NCBI GenBank assembly: GCA_015680685.1
Contig: MNCI01013738.1
Coordinates: 2,721-66,720 of the forward strand
DNA length: 64,000 nucleotides
Direction: 5' to 3'
Source of the DNA: Gnetum montanum
Taxonomy: Eukaryota > Streptophyta > Gnetopsida > Gnetales > Gnetaceae
The notes under the pieces are model-generated. The model was not told the origin of the DNA and did not search any database. It saw nothing but the letters and a program-made list of their open reading frames with translations. Position numbers and translations under genes: made by a program. Shown here in pieces: positions 9,979 to 22,169 of this stretch (position 1 is the first letter of the stretch; each line of letters begins with the position of its first letter).

Positions 9979-12900
9979 TCAGTAATCAGAAGAAAATGTT
10001 GAAGTTTCAGCTTCTACCCTTTTGAAGCGCAAAGGGGGTTGTGATTCTACAATACTAACGACTTCTTTCAAGTTTGTTGGTAGTGTCCTTTGATTTTGGA
10101 GATTCAAAGGATATACTGATTGTAGAAATAGCTCAACTTCTTTCATAGTAGGTCTCATGGAGGCATTCTGACAGGTGCATCTTAAACCTACCATTAAAAT
10201 GCTTTCCACTGCTAACATTTCATCATCTTTATCCATCTCAATTCCACCTCCATCTTGGTTTGCTGTCTTTATTATATCTTTAACTATTTCTCCTCTTTCA
10301 TCTCTTGATTTTCCTTTCAACGCCCTAGAGATCCACAATGGTAATGTGACATCTCCTGAAAACATTTCATGTGTGGGCTTCAATCTTGTGATCACTTCCA
10401 AAGTAACAACTCCAAAGCTGTATACATCACCTTTGACAGAAACTCTTTGTCCAATCCCATACTCTGAAAAATCATTTCTTAAAATTTAGCTTACGCACTT
10501 TATCATCAACCAGAAAATATAGATGTTTTAAAAAAGACGACAATAAAATGCACATACCTGGAGCAATATAACCAAGAGAACCTTTCACAGTAAGAGAAGA
10601 TGATGTTGATGAACCATCAAAATCTCCAATGAGGTGAGATATTCCAAAATCAGAAAGCTTGATAGTCATATCGTCATCCAATAAAACATTCTCTGGTTTG
10701 ATGTCACAGTGGATGACCTGAAAATCACAATCATGATGCAAATAGGCAAGTCCCCTTGCTAACTCTGTGAGTATTTTCACTCTCATTGGCAACTTCAATG
10801 GGGTCAACTGACCATCTTCTGTGCTGTGAAGAAGAGAATGGAGATTGCCATTAGTTAGGAAAGGCATAACCAGAGCTTTTAATTCATCAGACCATACCAC
10901 AGTAATAATCTTCAAAATGTTGCGATGCTTTACTTTGCTCAAAGCACGACATTCCTTTTTGAAGTTATTCACAGTTCCATGTTGCTCTGCAGAAGAGAAA
11001 CATTTTACAGCAACTACCATGCCTAAGCTTAAGACACCTCTGTAGACCTTTCCATGGCTGCCTTCACCTACCAAGTTTGAAGCACTGAAATTGTCTTGCC
11101 CTTTGAAGTTCTTGGATAGATATCTTTAGGAATTTTTCACTTACCCATAGAGTTGGCCCTTTGGATGTTTTGGTTCTTCTAAAAATGAATGAAATCACTG
11201 CAACAACTAGCAACAGAAGGCCACCTAGAATGCCAAGCACGATTTTCGGAATACTGTTTTTGTTCACATGAGACTTGTGTTTTTGAGTAAGAGATGGTAG
11301 ACAAGCTTTCAGGCCAAAACATCTTCCGCAGAAATTTAAATTACCCAGAAATGACCATCTTGTCAATCTTAGCTTATTTGAAGAGGAACTATACAGACAG
11401 GGGACTTCTCCATCAAAGTTGTTGCAGGAAAAGTTCAAAAAATAGAGACTGGAATGATTGAACAGGGATGCAGGCACAGGTCCGCTAAAGTTGTTACCCG
11501 ACACGTCTATGCTTTCAAGCTGGGTGAGTTTATTCCCAATTGATTTGGAAATGTTGCCGCTGAAATGATTAAAACTGAGATTGATTTCACGAGCATCCAA
11601 CCAGCTATCCATGTAAAATGCAATATTTCCAGAAAGATTGTTGCTTGAAAGATCTATATACTGTGCCATCTGTAATCCTGCTATTCCGGGTGGTACTTCT
11701 CCTGTCAGGCTATTTCCGGACAAATTGAAATTGAATACAATGGTTTTGAGACCGGCAACCTCTGGTGGAATTGGCCCAGACAGATTGTTTGATGATAGTA
11801 CAAGGTCTTCAAGAACAGGGCAGTCTCCTATCTCTGAAGGAATTTTTCCTGACAGCAGATTCTTATAAAGGTGCAGCGTCCGCAGATTGACAAGTTTTCT
11901 AATATCGGCAGGAATGGAACCAGTGAACATATTATTTGAGAGATAGAGATAGCCAAGTGACTTGTTCAAGAGAGATATCTCAGTGGGAAGGTGGCCTTGT
12001 AGCTTGTTTCCCTCCAGATCAATGCTTTGCAGTGACCTCACATTTGCAATTTGAGGTGGAATCGTACCGATGAATAAGTTGTCCTCCAGAGCAATCTGTA
12101 CAAGAGATGAAAAGTTTCCTACACTGGGAGGTATGCTGCCAGAGATATGATTGCCAGATAAGTCTAAATTCTGAAGATTGGGCAAGGAGCTCCCAAAGTT
12201 GGGCGGTAACGTTCCCGTTAAAAGGTTGTTATATATTTCTAGATGAATTAAAAGAGAGGAATTGGATAAAGTTACGAGGATTGGAATAGGCTGGGTGGGC
12301 ATGCTGACTCCACTGGTGAAGTAATTGTAACCGATGTTAAAATACATCAGTTGAGTCCAATGTCTTCCCAACCACAACAGTGGGGTTCCCGACAATCTGT
12401 TATTGGACAACTCGAGGGTTTGGAGTTGGGTCAGATTGTGCCATGAATGTGGGATGTTGCCCGTGAATCTGTTGAAAGCTAAAGCTAAACCCTGTAGTTT
12501 GTTAAAGATGCCCAGCCAGGTAGGAAGATTACCATGGAAATTGTTGGCAGCAAAATCAAGGATTGTAAGAGCCGTGAGGTTGCTTAAACAGTGGGGAATG
12601 GTTCCACTCAGATTGTTTTGGCGAAGAAAAATTTCAGTGAGACGGTAGAGACTGGCAAGTCCACAAGGAATGAAATCCTTCAAATGATTATCAACAAGAC
12701 TAAGATGTTGCAAGAAAGAAAGGTTGCCCAGTTGAGCCGGAACGACACCATGAATGTTGTTATAACCAAGGTCAAGGAATTCAAGTTTGTGGAGTGCACC
12801 CAGCCACGGAGGGATCGTAAACATTGAACTGCTTAAGGTTTTGGAGTGTTGCAAATGACTGAGGAATATCACCAACCAAGGAATTTGTAGCCACAGTAAA

Positions 12901-13380
12901 AAATTGTAAGGAAGAAAGGTTTCCTATTTGATAAGGAATCCCACCTTCAAATTCATTTAAAGCTAGATCAAACACTTTAAGCCTACGCAAAGTGCCCAGG
13001 GATGATGGGATCGTACCAGATAAAGTGTTATTGCCAATGTCAAGTACCTGCAGGAATGATAAATTGGAGAGGTGGGGAGATACGGATCCATGCAACATGG
13101 CATTTTCCAGAAATATCTTCACAACTCGACCATGATGTTTGGTGGAGCAGCTGATTCCAGTCCAATTGAATGCATTGGCATCATCATTGTTCCAATTGTG
13201 GAGAAGAGAGAGTGGATCTTTGGTGATGCACTTCTTGAATTGAATCAGAGCTCTCATATCATTCAAAGCTCCATCATGATGTGGGCGAGCTTTAACAAGA
13301 GGAACAAAGAAAAAGGAGGAGCACAGACAAAGCAGAAGAAGCAGAAGGCGAAAAGGAAGAGCAGCAGAGGAGGCGGCCAT
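9979..13380 (-). pseudogene. LRR receptor-like kinase (LRR-XII, EFR/Xa21-like), two frameshifts
   Basis: Exon 1 is 13380-10558 and exon 2 is 10463-9979. The 94-bp intron has CCAG/GTATGT and TTTCAG/AG borders and falls inside the A-P-E codon, where LRR-XII kinases carry theirs. In order: signal peptide (about residues 1-32, Leu-rich), N-cap W-N-N ... NWTGISC, about 20 LRRs of 24 residues (N-x-L-S-G-x-I-P), a Cys-pair cap, membrane segment IVLGILGGLLLLVVAVISFIF, then kinase. Kinase motifs: GEGSHGKV, VAVK, HCDIKPENVLL (Cys before the catalytic Asp, so non-RD as in immune receptors), SDFG, APE, GDVYSFGV. Family role: cell-surface recognition of microbe-derived ligands. Two breaks: near 12830 a repeat is 20 nt short of 24 residues, and near 11095 two nucleotides are missing before NFSASNLVGEGS. 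Both shift the frame. Either this is a recent pseudogene or the assembly has errors; the rest is well preserved. The first N-cap Cys is replaced by Phe. Confidence 0.9.
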
Positions 13381-13980
13381 TGTGGTAAGGGAAGGTGTAA
13401 TAATACATCATTGTTGTTGATGTTGAGTTCAATTTAAACTTCTCTGCCCGTGTTTAGTCATTTGACTGGACATTGACGTTTCAAAATAAATTTTTCTGCA
13501 TTAGTTAAATAATGTATTAGCTTAAAGCTTTTCTTTATCTGGTGGACGAAAAATCTGCTTAAATTCTTTTGGACTTCTGTTTCCCGCGAAATTCTCGTTC
13601 TCCTTTCAGATTGGCATTCCTGTAATCTTCTTACATTTGGTGACTTGTTTTGGACATTTACTGGTAACGTCAGTTTCTGCTGTCAACACAACGCGTTGCC
13701 ATCAACCTACGGTACCGAGTCAAGTCAAGAAAATCAATGAACGCATCACTTTTTTATTATTAAAAAAGAAAAGCATCGGTACCTGAGGTGACTTGTCATC
13801 AATTTTCTGTATAAGGACATGGTTTTATGTTCACCATCAATGCCCCGTTGGCCCAGAATCTGATTTTCTACATTTCTTATAAAAAATGTGTGCAGCCCAA
13901 CGCGTTTTCCCAAAATTTTCAAACCATAATTGAAGAAGAAGAAGCTTGACCAGGGAGAGTATATGCGTTTTTATTCAAAG

Positions 13981-14090
13981 CATCTCCCAATGAGTCCAGT
14001 CCGTTCCATTCCAATGAATTATTTACGCGTTCCATCATCTCCCAATGAGTCCAGTCCGTTCCATTCCAATGAATTATTTACGCGTTCCAT
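13981..14090. repeat. Perfect 55-bp tandem duplication
   Basis: Copies at 13981-14035 and 14036-14090 are identical, each starting CATCTCCCAATGAGTCC. A single N lies 23 bp downstream, itself between two copies of AGATGGGTTA. The duplication may be real or an assembly join. Confidence 0.9.
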
Positions 14091-15320
14091 CATCATAGAT
14101 GGGTTAGCACACNAGATGGGTTACCACATTCAAACTCTTCAACCATCAACTTAAACACTTCATTAGTAATAAAATTATGATGTGTACATAATCTATTGTA
14201 ACATAATTTGTATAATGGATATAATAGCTTTTCTCTAACCTTTTTTCCTTTTTGAGAAATTTCTTGCCTTGTGCTTAGCAAAACTAGGTGAAATTACAAT
14301 TCTACACTACCAAAAAGTAATTTTAATTAGTATTAAATTTGCTTTATATAAGTTTTAATATCATGTTAATGAAAGTGTACATGGATTATGGAGTATGCAA
14401 ATATTTTATTAGGATTATATATTTTAAAAGCTAATAATATAATACTTAAAAGTAAACAAGTCCAAACATCATTAATTCTATTTAAAAGAAATTGCAAAAA
14501 ATGAACTATGTTGCATGGGTGTATATATGCAGATTTAGTTTTTGGGTAGTGTTGACTTAAAGTATATCCTATGCATTGTCTATGGCGTTGCTTTGTAAAA
14601 TTTATCATTTTCTATTACAAAATTTATTTTTTAAATGTTTCTAGGTGTGGCTAAAGAGGTTTTACAAACAAAAGAAAAATTCTAAGTAATTGGAATTCCC
14701 AAATAAAGATTTGAACATGCAAAAATAGAATTAAGAGAACTCCAACAAGAAATCATAGAATATATATATAATCACTCAAAACTCATTGAAATTGATGAAA
14801 TAGGAACAAACTCAAGAATGGAGATTAGGATATTCTTGGTTTTTACACCAAAAATTATCCAAGTGGATACTTCTCAAGCAAGTTCTATCTATTATGTCCC
14901 TAAATAATTGACTATCAAGGCATCCATTTGCATCTTAAATGATTTAATGAGGATACATTATTTTCAATAATTTCATGTCAACTTCTCCCTTTTATGGTAC
15001 TTGAGACATGGCATATGATGAGGTAAACATTGAGCAAGTGAAATGAAAACATGGAAAAGAAATAAAAGGGATAGGACCTCTCTCCTCTTAAACATAGGAC
15101 ATATTACCATGTGAAATCACAAGATAATTTTAATGCACAGCATCTTTACCCTTTTCATAGATCCAAGATCAAGTTGTCCCTCTTACTAGTGCTACCTCAT
15201 TACATCCACCTAATTTCACCTTTATCAAGTCAATCATCATTAAAACAAACTTTGCCACTTGTTTTTTAAATAACACCATCAAATTAATGGTTACTTTTAA
15301 GTCATATGTTAGAGGTTTGG

Positions 15321-15484
15321 ATATCAAATCAGTTGACACCAAGGTTTGTTGGCCTCTTTAAGGTCTTGAGAAGAGTTGAAGTAGTAGCATATCAAATTAG
15401 TTTATCTCTATGGTTATTGAGGATTCATGATGTGTTTCATGTGTTAGTGTTGAGAAAGTATGTAGATTATAAAGATGGGCTTTG
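15321..15484 (+). pseudogene. C-terminal integrase tail of a chromovirus-type gypsy element
   Basis: An open frame reads QLTPRFVGLFKVLRRVE, then VAYQISLSLWLLRIHDVFH and VLVLRKYVDY before a TGA. This is the well-known segment L-(T/S)-P-R-F-V-G-P-F-x-(I/V)-L ... V-A-Y-x-L-x-L-P ... V-H-D-V-F-H-V-S-x-L-R-K-Y found after the integrase core of Tekay/Reina/CRM-like elements. No core, chromodomain or LTR was recognised nearby. It belongs to a different lineage from the other gypsy elements in the window. Confidence 0.8.
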
Positions 15485-16199
15485 AAATAGAACCAATGAC
15501 ACTATTGGGATTTATGCCAAAGGGAGATTGTAAGAACACAAAACAAATAAATCTAGATGTTGATTGATAAGTGGTTAAAGAAGAAGGAGAATTTCAAAAG
15601 AAGGAAGGTACATAGAATATAACTGGAATCTAGCTCTTCACAAGGAGATCCATATTTGTGAGCTAGAAAAAGAGGCATCACTAGAGGAAGTGGTCCAATA
15701 AAAGACCCTGTTGATCTAAAATCTTATTGAAATTTCAGCCAAGGTTGAGAAGACATGAGATTCCATGGATGAATAATTTCAATTTACATTAAAGATAATG
15801 AAAGAAAAGTGGAGTACGAAAAAGTCAAAGAACAAGAAAAGAAAATTAAGAAGAAAGCAAGCAAGGACATGTACAAGCATAAAGGGAAAGTAATTGCAGT
15901 AAAAGAGGTTATAGCCTTTGATTCAAACATAATCATCACCATTAAACATGCACCAAATTACAATAATTAATTAATTAATATTAGTATTTTTAACATTTGT
16001 TTTTTAATTTTATTATTGAATGGTGATTTCTTCGTGTGATGGCTTGTTAGTCTCATGATGGAGGGTCCAAGATGATGCAATGTTATGTCACTAGTAAGTG
16101 ATTGAACTTGGTTTGAAACCCTAATAGACAAGTATGATGGTCATTCTAATCATGTATAACATGCAAAACCTACTATGACCATGGTAAGATACCTCACAT

Positions 16200-16440
16200 C
16201 CTAATTCGCTAATCCTTCTTAGTCTATTTCACCTCACTAGCATGTTACAATTATGAATTGTATAGTCTTATATAGCATTGTATAGAATTTTAACCACTAT
16301 GGTTGTGCATGTTGGAACAAGAACATGATTCACATTTAAATTCTAAGATACCCACGAATACTTGTAGAAGTGATTATATAAGGGCATTATGAACATGGGT
16401 CTACTTTAGGGAGGAGCCACTTGTATAACTATTGGGAATC
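16200..16440 (+). mobile_element. Fragment of a gag-only element's conserved 3' block
   Basis: The stretch around 16330-16430 (CCCACGAATACTTGTAGAAG, then ATAAGGGCATTATGAAC and GGGAGGAGCCACTTGT) matches the 3' blocks at 34060-34145 and 63510-63590 in order. It lies just outside the left target duplication of the element at 16591, in the opposite orientation. The complete element may therefore have inserted into or next to an older relative. Confidence 0.55.
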
Positions 16441-16590
16441 ATGATCAATAACAAATCTCACACTCTCTAGAGCATTATGATTAACTTCATTAACTTTATG
16501 CGTTATTATGGAACATAGTTCTCCTTAATTTTTTTTAATTTAAAATTGGATTTTCATGATTTTCTCCTAAAACCTCTCATTTATCATCAA

Positions 16591-17480
16591 TGATGAGCGA
16601 CGAGGTACCCTTATGTCCAACCATACGAATCACAAGCATTCATGCATTATCTGATCAAATTTCATGGATGGGACTAGTTGTGGCATCTAGATCATTATGC
16701 TCTAATCGCAGTTCGTTGTCTTCCTACTTAGAGTAGTGGTAGCTTTGTCACGTATGGTTTAATCTAGAGTGAGGCATATGATTTTTATTATTTTATATTT
16801 TATTTTTTTAAGATTAACAATAGGTTGAAACTCAATTTATAATCAATTCAACTAATCTAATTGCTAATTAATAATGAACTACCCTAACATAAGTATCCAA
16901 TCCCACTTCCTGTGCACATCCTGAACACATATAATGCTACTAGGTTCCAAACATTAAGCATTGCTAGGATTACCAAGAGTCATACGCATGCTCGAAGCAA
17001 TCGTACTTATGTGCTTAATTAATTAACATACATGAAAAATGTAAATATTAACTAAGTACATGAAAAGTAAATCTAATTTAGGTCAAAGTGTTGTAATGAA
17101 TAAGAATCAATCTCAATTTTATTGCCACTAATGGAATATGTCTAAGTACATTACTAGTCTAATAAGACTTCATACAACCAACCCAGATCCACTTTGTGGG
17201 CACTTACTGACTATTCTCTAAGATTACAAAATAAAATTGCAAGAATTCAGCTTCTCTATTGACAAAACTATGAAAAAATAATGCAAAACTATTTCAAAAC
17301 TACCTCAAAATGGGAGCCAAGGCACTGTATTTATAGGCCAGAGTATATACCCTGATGTCAGATGCCCAACATCATGGTCAATTCTTGACATCGTGTACCT
17401 AACATCAGAGCAAACAGAAAGTAGTGATTCATCATATGTCAAGGCTTTGATGTTAAGGCAAGGCAAATCATGACTCATCA
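16591..17480 (-). repeat. 3' LTR of the element, 890 bp
   Basis: On the minus strand it begins TGATGAGTCATG at 17480 and ends CTCATCA at 16591. A TATAAATA box is near 17328-17335. U3 carries several ACATCG/GACATC-like copies instead of GATATC. It aligns nearly end to end with the 5' LTR, with scattered base changes. Confidence 0.9.
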
Positions 17481-17493
17481 TACCCCCACAACT
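17481..17493 (-). other. Polypurine tract
   Basis: On the minus strand, GTTGTGGGGGTA directly precedes the TGATGAGTC start of the 3' LTR. This is the expected place for the plus-strand primer. A related CTTGAGGACAAG upstream also recurs before other LTRs (35030, 41090). Confidence 0.8.
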
Positions 17494-20470
17494 GAATGAA
17501 GACTTGTCCTCAAGTTAAACAAAATGAGGAACAAGTTCCATATAAAATATTGGGAAGGTATGAAATTATTAACTAATATACAAACTATTAACTGACTTTG
17601 AGTGCCACATTATAGAATTTTATTCAAATGGATGCATACAAAATGACAGAGTGACAAAATATTGGACAAACATTGAAAATTACAAAATTTGTAGAGGTCC
17701 TTAAAAAAATTCATTGAATATGATTCTTCTTGTTTTTGCTAGTAGCAGTAAAATTTTAACCTTGATTGTTATGTTAATGCTTCTTTGGTTATGTAGAAAA
17801 TTTTTGAAGGATGGATTGAAATTTCTTCTCATTGACCCATGGGTCTAGCAAACATGGGAAGCTTGAGCTACTATCTTGTATGTGCTATGATGTGTCCATG
17901 ATCATAGCCTCCATTATCCATCTATTGGCTTTGTTTTCATGCCTAGCAAAATACCTTCTTCCTTAGATGTTTTTTTTGCATCACTTGCAATCACCAAAGG
18001 ATCAACATTAGTTGTGGTAAATTTTCCTTAATAGTTAACCCTTGTTGGATCCCTTAGCTTTCGTTTAAGCACAAGATGATTATAGCATACTCTGTCCAAG
18101 GCTATGAGGTAACTACAATCATTAAGTTGCTTACATTATTTTGATCAATTACTATTAGTTACCATGATGTTTGAAGATAGAATGTTAGAAAAATTTTAAA
18201 AATTTTAAGGCAGGCATCCCTAGCCCCAATGACCAATAAGCATAACTCCGAAAGCACATAGGTTTTTGAATAATTGGAAATAGAAAAGTATTAATGTATA
18301 TAGAAATATTAATGTAAATGGAAATAGAAAAGTAGGAAAAATTAATGAAACAAATGAGAAGTACTCCCAACATCATGCATAAATTTAGAGAAATCGTCAT
18401 TGATGTTTTGGAAGATGTGAAGGTTAGTTTAAAGCCATGATAAAAAAACGTTATGCAAGTGGGTCCTTCCCAAAGCAGGATCTTGCCATAATGCCCTTGC
18501 ATAACCACTTCTATAGATGTTCATAGGCCACTTCTATAGATGTTCCCAAGAAGTTAAATGTAGACCATGCTTTTGTTCCAAAAAACACACAACTACCATT
18601 GTTAGGATGTTGCACTATACTACACAAAATCGAAAGGCTCATAATCGCATGCAACAGTGAGGTGAATAATGGAATGAGAAGGGATTGCAAAGATCGAGAT
18701 GTAATGTAGTTGATCATGTTCACAATAGGTTCTTCTGACAAGTTTAATTAGAATGATCAACATACCTATCCGTCCAAGTTTAGACCAAGTCCATACCATG
18801 AGTAGTGACCTCGCATTGATGTGTTCCTTCTTACCTACCACCATGAATTCATAACCATCACAAAGAACAATCCTCACTCCAAAAAGAGAAGAAAAGAGAA
18901 GAAGGAAGGAAGGGCCTTAGTTAGAGGGATGCCTTCAGGCATGGGTAACATGTCTTTCTAGCCCATAACCAATGCTTGTAGCCCATTATTGTGTTTAAGG
19001 GATGTGCTTTGAATTCCCATTATTGTTTTTTTCTTTTTCTTCTTTTTTTTTTTTTTGTTTTTTTTTTTTTTTTTTTTTGTTTTTTGTTTTTTTGTTTTTT
19101 TTATGGGAATCACTCCATGCAAAGACAAAGATTCCTTTTTATTGGTTGATGAGGGAGTGATGATACATTTCAAGAGGAGTCATAAACCACATGAAGGAAG
19201 TTAAGAAGATATTCCAACAAGTCCCCTGAAGGTCACACCCTTTTCCATTCTCACTTGGTCATTCCCTCTTTCTTCAAGATACAATAATCATTGATTACTT
19301 TTAGTTTCATAAAAGAAGAACTAAATTATTTCCATGAAAAATACCTTTTATTCAGAGAACTTGAGGGATGGATGAGATGGTCTCACTACTTTACACAATT
19401 ACTTACCGAATCATCTTGATAGCATAGCACAAAAACCTCAACATAGAGCATTGACTTTTACATCATGACTTGGCAATTTTATTAATAAAAATATAAAATA
19501 CATTCATAAAACATAAAAAGAATGAATCAAGAAAAGAGAAAAATATAAAGAAAAGAAAAATATTAAGAAATGAAAAACATATGAACTGATAAATAAATTA
19601 GTTACTTCCATACATCTTTGAGATAGTTTTATATTCTCATTTTCAAGCCACTCAATGTCTTTTGATTTAGTGGCTACTATGTAGGTTGGCTTTTGCTCAT
19701 ACACTTGCTCTTGGGCCTTATGGTGGGTTAGTATAAGGGTTGTGTTAATATTTTAAACTTCTAACCCACAACTACACCCTTTATCATTATTGGTGATGCA
19801 TGGATTCTTCTGTCTCTCCACAATGATAGATTTATCATTTATGTCTTATGTTGGAGTGATGATGGTTATTGGATTTTTTGTATGATTAGGATACATCATT
19901 TTTGTGAGGAAGGTAGTTGCATTAGATTGGCCTTGTGCTATTTTAGTTGATGTAGTAGTTCCATGAGTGTTTTTCTTTGACTTACGACCTTTCCTCCAGA
20001 AGGAACATTTCCAAGACATTATCAAGATCTACAAGCCTTATCATTTACATGTATGTTTGTAGCACAAGTGGCATTCTCTTGTTAATGTTATGATATTGAA
20101 CCTTGCTATGTTGTTGGAGGTGACATATGGTAGAGGTAAGTATGAGGATATGATGTAGGGTGAGAGGTATGAGGTGGTGATCTCATATAAGATGTTGTAG
20201 GATAATGATATTTGGAAGAGTGTCTACAGAGATTTGAGGTAGAGGAACTAGAACTAGTTGGTAAAACATGGTGTTGAACATAATATTTGTGTAGGTTCGA
20301 TTGCTAGGAAGGATATGGTTGGTTTGGTAGTGACCTCCCCCACAATTGTGGTTGTTGCCACTACAGTTGATGTCAGTGTCAAGGTTGGTAATAAGTTCCC
20401 CTTGGATAGTATGGTTGGTTTTGGGGTTGTCTAAAATTACGATGTGGAAGAGGAAATCTCCTAGACATGT
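17494..20470 (-). other. Non-coding 3' region of the gag-only element
   Basis: No pol domain is recognisable. The part at about 18170-18960 matches, in order, the 3' regions of the elements at 30396-36018 and near 62840-63610. Shared blocks include TTATGCAAGGGCATTATG, AGGACCCACTTGCATAA and CCCATGCCTGAAGG. Open frames here (for example 18185-18508) show no protein motif. A long T-tract sits at 19025-19103. Confidence 0.6.
19025..19103. repeat. T-rich homopolymer tract, about 79 bp
   Basis: Almost pure T with occasional C and G on the plus strand. On the element's own strand it is an A-tract. It encodes the Lys-only stretch of a spurious frame. It is not at an element end, so it is unlikely to be a poly(A) tail of the LTR element; an inserted retrosequence tail is possible. 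Confidence 0.7.
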
Positions 20471-20479
20471 ACTTCTGTA

Positions 20480-22036
20480 CAAACTTTGGATTTAATGCAC
20501 CAACCCAATCCTCTTGTAGATGCAACAAGACCAGGCAATGGCCCTTTGGATGATCATATAGGCAAATCTCACATCCACCATCCTCTTTAGTGGTTGAGTC
20601 TATAGCCTCTTCTTCTACAGAGATTTCCCCTTCTTACTGAAAAGTGTTCCTAGTTGTTTCTTGGTTCTTTTTTCTCTTTTTGTTGTGATCACTTGATTTG
20701 TTTTGTGCTACTCTCTTCCCTATGATTGCTAAGCAAGTTTTACCTTTCTCATTCATTGATTCCAACATCTTATCCAACTTTTCTTTAATCTCAATGATTG
20801 AATTTTGTATTGGCAAGGTTTATTGTAAAATCACCTAATCAAGAGTTGCCTCTTTTTCCTTATCATAGATATGGATGCTTTTCTTTTGTAGAGTTGGATC
20901 CCAGTTATTTTCCTCTACATTCTCTTGTCTACATAGTTGTCCTTCTTCTTTCACCATACGCTTGATTAACTCTTTAATCAAATGGGTTCATAGCTCACAT
21001 AATTGACTTGGAACATACATCCCAAGGATCTCCCTTGTTTCATTACAAATCCCATCCATGATGTTTAAAAGTTTCCTTTCCTCAGAGAAATCATGGCCTA
21101 GGAATCTATGTAGTAGCGAATAGTATCTATCCTAGGCCACATCCAAGGGTTCATGATTTTCTTACTTCCACTCTTGGATTTGTTTCCGCAGGTAGGACAC
21201 CCTTGCATAGGTTTGGTATTTTTCATTGAAAAGCTCTAACATTGTGGACCACTGGCAAATAGAACTTGGTTCCAACAGTCAATACCACACTTCAGCTTCA
21301 TCAATTAGCATCCTAGGAAAGAGCTTAAGCTTTTGCCATCCACTTTCAATGTTGTATAAGGCACAAGCATCATGGAAGGCTTGTAGATGATGGTGTGGAT
21401 TAGAATCATAGCCTCCCATGAAGTTAGGGATATTATTAATATCAAGCCTAGGTAGGCAACTTTCCTTGTGATGCCTGTGAGGTATCTTAACTACCTCTAT
21501 GATCTCCATCAGGCTCTTAGTGGCCAACAAGGGTTCATCATCATCAAACATGTTGTGATGAAAATTATATTTCTATTCATTTGATTGTGATGATCTTGTC
21601 TATGCTCATTGTAATATCTTTGATTTTGCCCTTGGGTTTGATTTCTATCTTTCTCTTGTCCCCATAGTGGAGCTCTATCTCTATACCTACATTCATCTTT
21701 GTTAAAAATAGACGTTGAAGAGGAAGAGGAAGCTAGGAAACTAGGAGGATTTCCATGGGTTCTATAGTTCTTCCCATGGTCCTTTGATTTATCTTTTCTA
21801 AGTTTAGAGGAGGTCCTAAGCCTTGAGGCCCTCCTCGTTCTAGGACTTTCTCCATCTCCTATAGGATTTTTTGCACTAGTTGAATGTAGTCTTTGGATGT
21901 AGTAAGGGTCCAATTGAGCATAGGAAATACCTATTTGAGGTTGTTCACTCCAATTTTCTTTAGTATATATCCTATCATTTCTCCTACAAGTGTTCTCATC
22001 ATAAAATGCATTATGGATCCTATGTGAAGAAGACAT
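20480..22036 (-). pseudogene. gag remnant of the ATCAA-flanked element
   Basis: The start is at 22036 (MSSSHRIHNAFYDEN), 115 bp past the primer site. A basic Arg/Lys/Ser-rich part with a Ser run (22036-21540) is followed, after a frame change near 21540, by the gag core FMGGYDSNPHHHLQAFHDAC and GWQKLKLFPRMLIDEAEVWY (to 21279). Next come a broken W-K-Q core, a Lys-rich coiled stretch near 20650-20816, and a zinc-knuckle-like motif at 20535-20573 reading C-E-I-C-L-Y-D-H-P-K-G-H-C. It is unusually well preserved in parts but has frameshifts and stops. Confidence 0.8.
20535..20573 (-). other. Gag zinc-knuckle motif, C-x2-C-x3-H-x4-C
   Basis: The reading is CEICLYDHPKGHC. Spacing between the second Cys and His is three residues rather than the four of the standard retroviral knuckle. 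Related motifs occur at 5670-5705, 32271-32309 (second Cys lost) and 61756-61794 (last Cys lost). Confidence 0.7.
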
Positions 22037-22150
22037 GGTTTTGTCTCATAATGTATGTGATTTAAAATATTTATATTTTTTTAACAAATAGATCGTTAGT
22101 ACCTTTACAACGATCATGTATAATATAACTAATCTAGATAACTAGCACCA

Positions 22151-22169
22151 TCCACAACAACGATGCCAA
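22151..22169 (-). other. Primer binding site, decayed tRNA-Asp type
   Basis: Directly after the 5' LTR the minus strand reads TTGGCATCGTTGTTGTGGA. Against the tRNA-Asp complement most differences are C-to-T or G-to-A changes. Confidence 0.7.

Larger units (their letters stand above)
13381..16585. other. Intergenic sequence upstream of the receptor kinase with repeat fragments
   Basis: The first few hundred bases should hold the receptor kinase leader and promoter (minus strand); no convincing TATA box could be chosen. Further on are a 55-bp tandem duplication (13981-14090), an N at 14113, a chromovirus fragment (15321-15484) and, near 16200-16440, a plus-strand fragment of the 3' block of the gag-only elements. 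I recognise nothing between 14200 and 15300. Confidence 0.5.

Noticed and set aside
11638-12827. Plus-strand frames within the receptor kinase
   Set aside because: Antisense shadows of the repetitive LRR coding sequence.
18958-19173. Lys-rich frame at the T-tract
   Set aside because: It is the translation of a homopolymer.
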